From contig NZ_CALAGI010000008.1 in NCBI RefSeq assembly GCF_937891315.1, forward strand, positions 1 to 10,748: DNA of 10,748 nucleotides, given 5' to 3'. The notes beneath the pieces were generated by a model, which was given only the letters and a program-made list of their open reading frames with translations, made no database searches and was not told the origin of the DNA. This document shows positions 6,345 to 10,748 of the stretch, one piece after another (within the stretch, counting starts at the first letter, position 1; the number at the start of each line of letters is the position of its first letter). The position numbers and the translations under genes are program-made. Source of the DNA: an uncultured Amaricoccus sp. (GTDB taxonomy: Bacteria > Pseudomonadota > Alphaproteobacteria > Rhodobacterales > Rhodobacteraceae).

Positions 6345-8912
6345 ATGTCGCGGTACGACGCGCGGGAGATCGAGCGGAAATGGCAGGACGCCTGGGAGGC
6401 CGCCGAGGTCTTCAGGGCACGCCACGATCCCTCGCGGCCGAAATACTATGTGCTCGAGATGTTCCCCTATCCTTCCGGGCGCATCCACATGGGCCATGTG
6501 CGCAACTACGCCCTCGGCGACGTCATCGCCCGCTTCAAGCGGGCGCGGGGCTTCAACGTCCTGCATCCGCGCGGCTGGGACGCCTTCGGCCTTCCGGCGG
6601 AGAACGCGGCGATCGAGAAGGGCGTGCCCCCGGCCGAATGGACCTATCGCAACATCGAGGCGATGCGGGCGCAGATGCTGCCGCTCGGTTTCTCGATCGA
6701 CTGGAGCCGGGAGTTCGCCACCTGCGATCCCGAGTATTACGGCCAGCAGCAGGCGCTGTTTCTCGACATGCTCGACGCCGGCTTTGTCACCCGCAAGGCC
6801 GCGGTGGTGAACTGGGACCCCGTCGACATGACGGTGCTCGCCAACGAGCAGGTGATCGACGGCAAAGGCTGGCGCTCCGGCGCGCCGGTGGAGCGCCGCG
6901 AGCTCACGCAATGGTTCTTCAAGATCTCGGACATGGCCGGGGAACTGCTCGAGGCGCTCGACGGGCTCGAAGCCTGGCCGGAGAAGGTGCGCCTGATGCA
7001 GCGCAACTGGATCGGCCGCAGCCGCGGCCTGCAGTTCGCCTTCGAGACCGAGGGCGCGCCCTCGGGCTTCGAGGCGCTCGAGGTCTACACCACCCGGCCC
7101 GACACGCTCTGGGGCGCGAGCTTCGCCGCCGTCTCGCCGGAGCATCCGCTGGCGAGAGCGCTGGAGGGCGATCCGGCCGTCGCCGCCTTCCTCGCCGAAT
7201 GCCGCGCGCTCGGCACCAGCGAGGAGGAGATCGAGACCGCCGAGAAGAAGGGCTTCGACACCGGCATCAAGGTGCGGCATCCCTTCGATCCCGCCTGGGA
7301 ATTGCCGGTCTATATCGCGAACTTCATTCTCATGGACTACGGGACGGGCGCCATCTTCGGCTGTCCGGCGCATGACCAGCGCGACCTTGATTTCGCGCGG
7401 AAATACGGGCTGCCGGTGATCGATGTCTTCGCCGCGCCTGACTCGGAGGCCCGCGTCGAGGCGGAGGCCTTCGTGCCCACGAAGACCGAGCCCGTCGACT
7501 ACCTGCGCCCCGTGGCACTCGGCCCGGACAATTCGAGCCGGATGACCGGCGAACAGGCGCTCGACGGGGCGATCGGGTTCTGCGAGGAGCGCGGTCTCGG
7601 CGCGGGCGTCGTCAAGTACCGACTGCGCGACTGGGGCCTCAGCCGACAACGTTTCTGGGGCTGTCCGATTCCGGTCGTGCATTGCTCCGCCTGCGGCGTG
7701 GTGCCTGAGAAGCGCGAGAACCTGCCGGTCCGCCTGCCCGACGACGCGACCTTCGACAAGCCGGGCAACGCGCTCGACCATCATCCGACCTGGACGCGGA
7801 CCACCTGCCCGGCCTGTGGCGGCGCGGCGCGGCGCGAGACGGACACGATGGATACCTTCGTCGATTCTTCCTGGTATTTCGCCCGCTTCACGGCGCCGGG
7901 CGCGGCGACGCCGACCGACGCGGCCGAGGCCGACTACTGGATGAATGTCGACCAGTATGTCGGCGGCATCGAGCATGCGATCCTGCACCTGCTCTATTCG
8001 CGCTTCTTCGCCCGGGCGATGAAGGCGACCGGACACTTGCCGGCCAAGGCGATCGAACCCTTCGACGCGCTTTTCACGCAAGGCATGGTCACGCACGAGA
8101 CCTACTCGACCCCCGGCGCCGATGGTCGGCCGCTGTGGCGCGAACCCGGCGAGGTCGTCCGCGACGCCGCCGGTGCGCGGCTCGCCGATGGCACGGCGGT
8201 CGAGATCGGGCCTTCGACCAAGATGTCGAAGTCGAAGAAGAACGTCGTCGATCCCGACGAGATCATCGCGCGGTATGGCGCCGACACCGCGCGCTGGTTC
8301 GTGCTCTCCGACAGCCCGCCGGAGCGCGACGTGGAATGGACCGCCGCCGGCGCCGAGGCGGCGCATCGCCACCTCGGCCGCGTCTGGCGGCTGGCGCACG
8401 AGAGCGGCGCCGACGGACCCGGCGAGGCGGAGGCCGGAGCGGCGCTGACCCGCGCCGCCCACCGGGCGATCCGCGACGTGACCGCCGATATCGAGGGTTT
8501 CGCCTTCAACAAGGCGATAGCCCGCCTTTACGAGCTGACCGGCGCGATCGGCAAGGCCTCGGCCGCGCCCGCGGACGAGCGTCGCGCCGCGTTGCGCATC
8601 CTCGCCCAACTGACGGCGCCGATGACCCCGCATCTCGCCGAAGACATCTGGATCGCCGCCGGTGGCACCGGCCTCGTGGCCGAGGCGCCCTGGCCGGTGG
8701 CGGACGAGTCGCTGCTGACCGAGGCGCGCGTCACCCTGCCGGTGCAGATCAACGGCAAGCGCCGGGCCGAGATCGTGGTGCCGAGCGGTTCGGACGCCGC
8801 CGCCGTCGAGGCGATGGTGCTGGCCGACGCCGCCGTGCTGCGCGTGCTGAACGGCGCGACCCCGCGCAAGCTGATCGTGGTGCCGAACCGGATCGTGAAT
8901 GTGGTGCTCTGA
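6345..8912 (+). CDS. leuS: Leucyl-tRNA synthetase
   Basis: LeuRS charges tRNA-Leu with leucine, an essential step of translation. It has 855 residues, the normal bacterial length. Class I signatures are HMGH (48-51, in PYPSGRIHMGHVRNY) and KMSKS (626-630). The CP1 editing domain shows TTRPDT (249-254) and GTGAIFGCPAHDQRD (333-347), with the conserved Asp needed for hydrolysing mischarged tRNA. Two CxxC pairs, C447/C450 and C488/C491, suggest a zinc ribbon. ETDTMDTFVDSSWYFARF follows the second pair, then the anticodon-binding helical domain and the small C-terminal domain. The ATG is preceded by AGGAAGGA (6330-6337) with 7 bases of spacing. No T-box or leader-peptide attenuator is seen ahead of it. 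Expression probably comes from the promoter before the DUF3576 gene. Confidence 0.98.
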   Translation: MSRYDAREIERKWQDAWEAAEVFRARHDPSRPKYYVLEMFPYPSGRIHMGHVRNYALGDVIARFKRARGFNVLHPRGWDAFGLPAENAAIEKGVPPAEWTYRNIEAMRAQMLPLGFSIDWSREFATCDPEYYGQQQALFLDMLDAGFVTRKAAVVNWDPVDMTVLANEQVIDGKGWRSGAPVERRELTQWFFKISDMAGELLEALDGLEAWPEKVRLMQRNWIGRSRGLQFAFETEGAPSGFEALEVYTTRPDTLWGASFAAVSPEHPLARALEGDPAVAAFLAECRALGTSEEEIETAEKKGFDTGIKVRHPFDPAWELPVYIANFILMDYGTGAIFGCPAHDQRDLDFARKYGLPVIDVFAAPDSEARVEAEAFVPTKTEPVDYLRPVALGPDNSSRMTGEQALDGAIGFCEERGLGAGVVKYRLRDWGLSRQRFWGCPIPVVHCSACGVVPEKRENLPVRLPDDATFDKPGNALDHHPTWTRTTCPACGGAARRETDTMDTFVDSSWYFARFTAPGAATPTDAAEADYWMNVDQYVGGIEHAILHLLYSRFFARAMKATGHLPAKAIEPFDALFTQGMVTHETYSTPGADGRPLWREPGEVVRDAAGARLADGTAVEIGPSTKMSKSKKNVVDPDEIIARYGADTARWFVLSDSPPERDVEWTAAGAEAAHRHLGRVWRLAHESGADGPGEAEAGAALTRAAHRAIRDVTADIEGFAFNKAIARLYELTGAIGKASAAPADERRAALRILAQLTAPMTPHLAEDIWIAAGGTGLVAEAPWPVADESLLTEARVTLPVQINGKRRAEIVVPSGSDAAAVEAMVLADAAVLRVLNGATPRKLIVVPNRIVNVVL

Positions 8913-9405
8913 CCCGCGCGCCTTCGTCCTCGCCGCCGCGCTCCTGCTCGGCGGCTGCGGCTTCCAGCCGCTCTATGCGCCCGGATCGCCGGCCGCGAAC
9001 ATGATCGGCACCATCGCCGTGGCGCCGATCGCCGGGGACGAGCCCGCCTTTGCCATGCGCGAGCGGCTGACCGAGCGGCTGGGCGAGGCCGAGGTCGCCG
9101 ACTATCGGCTGGAGGTCGCCTTTCGCCTGAACCGCCGCGGCGTCGCCCTGACCCAGCAGGATTATACCACCCGCTACAACCTGACCGGGACCGCCGACTA
9201 TCGCCTGATTCCGGCGACGGGCGGGCCGCCGGTCCGCGCGGGGCAGGTCGAATCCTTCACCGGTTACAGCGCGCCCGAATCCGAGACCGCGTCGGCCTTC
9301 GCCAGCCGCTCGGCCGAGCAGGACGCGGAGCGGCGGCTGGCCGCCACCCTCGCCGACCAGATCGTGCTGGAACTCGCCATCACCGCCGGCGACCGCGCGC
9401 CGTGA
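8899..9405 (+). CDS. lptE: LPS-assembly lipoprotein LptE
   Basis: LptE is the outer-membrane lipoprotein that plugs the LptD barrel and helps insert lipopolysaccharide in the outer leaflet. It is 168 residues long, with a short signal peptide (FVLAAALLLGG) and lipobox L-G-G-C20. The next residues, GFQPLY, are the family hallmark directly after the lipidated Cys. Strand-forming segments follow (YRLEVAFRLN, YNLTGTADYRLI), and a C-terminal helix includes residues EQDAERRLAATLADQIVLEL, as usual for the fold. The ATG lies inside leuS and the genes overlap by 14 bp; no other in-frame start would keep the signal peptide. It should be translated in coupling with leuS and is followed by holA after 10 bp. 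Similarity beyond the N-terminus is generic, as in most alphaproteobacterial LptE. Confidence 0.93.
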   Translation: MWCSDPRAFVLAAALLLGGCGFQPLYAPGSPAANMIGTIAVAPIAGDEPAFAMRERLTERLGEAEVADYRLEVAFRLNRRGVALTQQDYTTRYNLTGTADYRLIPATGGPPVRAGQVESFTGYSAPESETASAFASRSAEQDAERRLAATLADQIVLELAITAGDRAP

Positions 9406-9415
9406 GGGCGACACC

Positions 9416-10432
9416 GTGAAACTGTCCGGTCGCGAGGCGGCGCGCTATCTCGCCGCGCCCGATCCGGCCGGGACCGGGGCGTTGCTCTTCGGCGCGGACG
9501 CGACGCGGGTGGCGCTGAAGCGCGCGGCGCTCGTCACCGCGATGATCGGCCCGGACGGCGCGGCCGAAATGCGGCTGACCCGGATCACCGGCGCAGACCT
9601 CCGCCGCGACCCGGCCGCGCTCGAGGATGCGCTGAAGGCGATCGGTTTCTTTCCCGGCCCGCGCGCCGTGCTGGTCGAGGAGGCGACCGACGGGCTGGCG
9701 CCGCTCGTCGCCACCGCGCTCGGCGGCTGGCGGCCGGGCGATGCGCGGCTCGTGGTGACCGCCGGCGCGCTTGGCACGGGCAGCGCCCTGCGCAAGACTT
9801 TCGAGAAGGCGCCCGGTGTCGCCGCGATCGGCATCTACGACGATCCGCCGAGTCGCGAAGAAGTGGCCGCCGATCTCGCCAAGGTCGGCCTCGGCGCCGT
9901 TTCGCGCGAGGCGCTGGCCGATGCCGAGGCGATTGCCCGCGCGCTCGATCCCGGCGATTTCGCCCAGCTGGTCGAGAAGCTGGCGCTTTACAAGCGTGGT
10001 GATCCGGCCCCGCTGTCGCCCGAGGATCTCGCCGCCTGCGCCCCCCCGACGCAGGACGCGGATATCGACGAGTTGCTCGATCTCGCCGCCGAGGGGCGCC
10101 CGGCGGCCCTGGCCGGGGCGATGCGGCGGCTGGCCGGTCAGGCGCCGACCAGCCTGACCATCGCCGCCGCCCGGCACTTCCGCGCGCTCTACGCCGCCGC
10201 CTGCGCCACCGATGGCCCCGAGGCGGCGCTCGGCCGCGCCCGTCCTCCGGTGTTCGGTCCGCGCCGGGCGCGGATGGCCGGCCAGGCGCGGTCGCTCGGC
10301 GCCGATCGCGCCCGCCAGGCGCTCGGCCTCGTCATGGACGCCGAACTGCGCCTCCGCTCCTCGCGCCCGACACCGGGGCTCGCGTTGGTCGAGCGCCTTC
10401 TCGTCCGGATCGCGACGCTCCGCCGCGAGTAG
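9416..10432 (+). CDS. holA: DNA polymerase III subunit delta
   Basis: HolA is the delta subunit of the clamp loader; it opens the beta sliding clamp so that the DnaX complex can load it on primed DNA. It has 338 residues, as usual. The N-terminal AAA-like domain starts with LLFGADATRVALKRAAL (about 23-39) and includes FFPGPRAVLVEEATDG (about 78-93), the region where family members contact the clamp. It lacks a Walker A ATP site, which is normal for delta. The C-terminal collar domain holds SLTIAAARHFRALYAA and AELRLRSSRPTPGLALVERLLVRIA, a recognisable HolA ending. The start is GTG at 9416, with GAGGG (9404-9408) about 7 bases upstream overlapping the lptE stop. It is the last gene of the operon; no clear hairpin terminator follows in the next 150 bases. 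Confidence 0.95.
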   Translation: MKLSGREAARYLAAPDPAGTGALLFGADATRVALKRAALVTAMIGPDGAAEMRLTRITGADLRRDPAALEDALKAIGFFPGPRAVLVEEATDGLAPLVATALGGWRPGDARLVVTAGALGTGSALRKTFEKAPGVAAIGIYDDPPSREEVAADLAKVGLGAVSREALADAEAIARALDPGDFAQLVEKLALYKRGDPAPLSPEDLAACAPPTQDADIDELLDLAAEGRPAALAGAMRRLAGQAPTSLTIAAARHFRALYAAACATDGPEAALGRARPPVFGPRRARMAGQARSLGADRARQALGLVMDAELRLRSSRPTPGLALVERLLVRIATLRRE

Positions 10433-10467
10433 GCCGCTCCCGACCGCCGATAAAACCGAAGCCTGTG

Positions 10468-10495
10468 TCACGCGCGGGTCACGCGCGCCTTACGG
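10468..10495 (+). repeat. Second copy of the phased TYACGC element
   Basis: TCACGC (10468-10473), TCACGC (10479-10484) and TTACGG (10490-10495) recur at an exact 11-bp period, followed by GGCAGGG at 10498-10504. This mirrors the element at 451-496. It lies 36 bases after the holA stop and 90 bases ahead of the GTG of the small terminal ORF, so it probably belongs to the promoter of that ORF. Confidence 0.4.
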
Positions 10496-10551
10496 GCGGC
10501 AGGGCACAAGGGCCGGGCCGGTGGCGCCCCGCGCGGCCGGATTTCAGCCAA

Positions 10552-10563
10552 GGCGAATTCGCC
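10552..10563. repeat. 12-bp perfect palindrome upstream of the terminal ORF
   Basis: GGCGAATTCGCC reads the same on both strands and ends 10 bases before the Shine-Dalgarno of the ORF at 10585. It could be an operator half or a tiny RNA hairpin, but a single 12-bp palindrome is weak evidence in GC-rich DNA. Confidence 0.3.
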
Positions 10564-10584
10564 GACAAACATTGGAGCACCGAC

Positions 10585-10748
10585 GTGAGTATTCTCAGCC
10601 CGACCTTCCACCCCGAACAGGGCGCCGGTCGCCGCGTCGCCGACCTGCTGCGCCGGCTCGCCGCCCGCGCCGCCGCCGCCGCCGCCGCCCACGCCGCCCC
10701 TCCCGTTCGCTCCGCTCGCTCGTTCCTCTGGCCTCGTTCTTCTGGCCC
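10585..10748 (+). CDS. Small ORF, partial at the window edge
   Basis: This reading frame starts with GTG at 10585 and is still open at the window end after 54 codons. The start is supported by GGAG (10574-10577) with an ideal 7-base spacer. The N-terminus reads VSILSPTFHPEQ, followed by an amphipathic Arg/Leu helix (RRVADLLRRLAAR) and seven alanines coded by a pure GCC run. I do not recognise it; short basic starts of this kind occur in DUF1127-type proteins, but the family core would lie beyond the window. From about 10700 the DNA becomes pyrimidine-rich and repetitive, and its translation (PPVRSARSFLWPRSSG) looks unlike a conserved domain, so either the coding frame or the assembly may break down there. 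Confidence 0.45.
   Translation, partial: MSILSPTFHPEQGAGRRVADLLRRLAARAAAAAAAHAAPPVRSARSFLWPRSSG
10669..10689 (+). repeat. (GCC)7 triplet repeat
   Basis: Seven uninterrupted GCC codons encode seven alanines inside the terminal ORF. Such a run is prone to slippage by whole codons, which would vary linker length without shifting the frame, and it is also a place where sequencing or assembly can fail. Confidence 0.85.
10719..10747. repeat. 14-bp tandem repeat reaching the window end
   Basis: CTCGTTCCTCTGGCC (10719-10733) and CTCGTTCTTCTGGCC (10733-10747) are near-identical copies, one base different, at a 14-bp period. They continue to the last base of the window, so more copies may follow. Just before them is TTCGCTCCGCTCGCTCG (10705-10721), a low-complexity stretch of similar composition. 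Confidence 0.75.

Noticed and set aside
5868..8633. 921-codon open frame on the minus strand opposite leuS
   Set aside because: The plus strand encodes a full-length LeuRS with all motifs. The antisense frame is low-complexity, rich in Arg/Gly/Ala, matches no family pattern and is a product of high third-position GC.
9380..10471. 363-codon minus-strand frame opposite holA
   Set aside because: HolA on the plus strand is complete and in operon context; the antisense product is Arg/Gly/Ala-rich and unrecognisable.

Overview
The window looks like a chromosomal segment of a GC-rich alphaproteobacterium, most likely of the Rhodobacterales (Rhodobacteraceae/Paracoccaceae). The evidence is the third-position GC bias, the pyrB - dihydroorotase-like - plsY gene cluster, a Rhodobacter-type 347-residue porin ending in Phe, a small DUF1127 protein, and the run DUF3576 lipoprotein - leuS - lptE - holA. 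Nearly all of it is ordinary core gene content. I see no tRNA, rRNA, CRISPR array, insertion sequence, phage gene or integrase.

Layout from left to right. Positions 1-770 hold a minus-strand DUF1127 gene (68-274) with a hairpin behind it, and a divergent, unrecognised 82-residue plus-strand ORF (520-768). They are separated by a 245-bp region with an 18-bp dyad and three helically phased TYACGC repeats. Positions 762-3648 carry a minus-strand operon, pyrB, a dihydroorotase-like gene and plsY, whose genes overlap by 7 and 4 bp. The dihydroorotase-like protein lacks the metal-binding HxH and the catalytic Asp, so it is probably a structural partner of PyrB, and the true dihydroorotase should be elsewhere in the genome. 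Positions 3762-4412 (minus) encode the PLP-binding protein YggS. Positions 4532-5575 (minus) encode an outer-membrane porin with a strong intrinsic terminator at 4481-4507. A 244-bp divergent region (5576-5819) follows. From 5820 to 10432 the plus strand carries a tight operon: DUF3576 lipoprotein, leucyl-tRNA synthetase, LptE and DNA polymerase III delta (HolA). The last 160 bases begin a small GTG-started ORF containing a (GCC)7 run, and end in the first units of a 14-bp tandem repeat cut by the window edge.

The genes serve basic cell growth: pyrimidine synthesis (pyrB and partner), phospholipid synthesis (plsY), PLP homeostasis (yggS), translation (leuS), replication (holA) and the outer membrane (porin, LptE, DUF3576 lipoprotein). 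No dramatic new system is visible. The points most worth checking are the phased-repeat element that recurs upstream of two small ORFs 10 kb apart, the degenerate dihydroorotase, and the possibility that pyrB starts at a CTG codon because the only ATG lies inside a putative -10 box.
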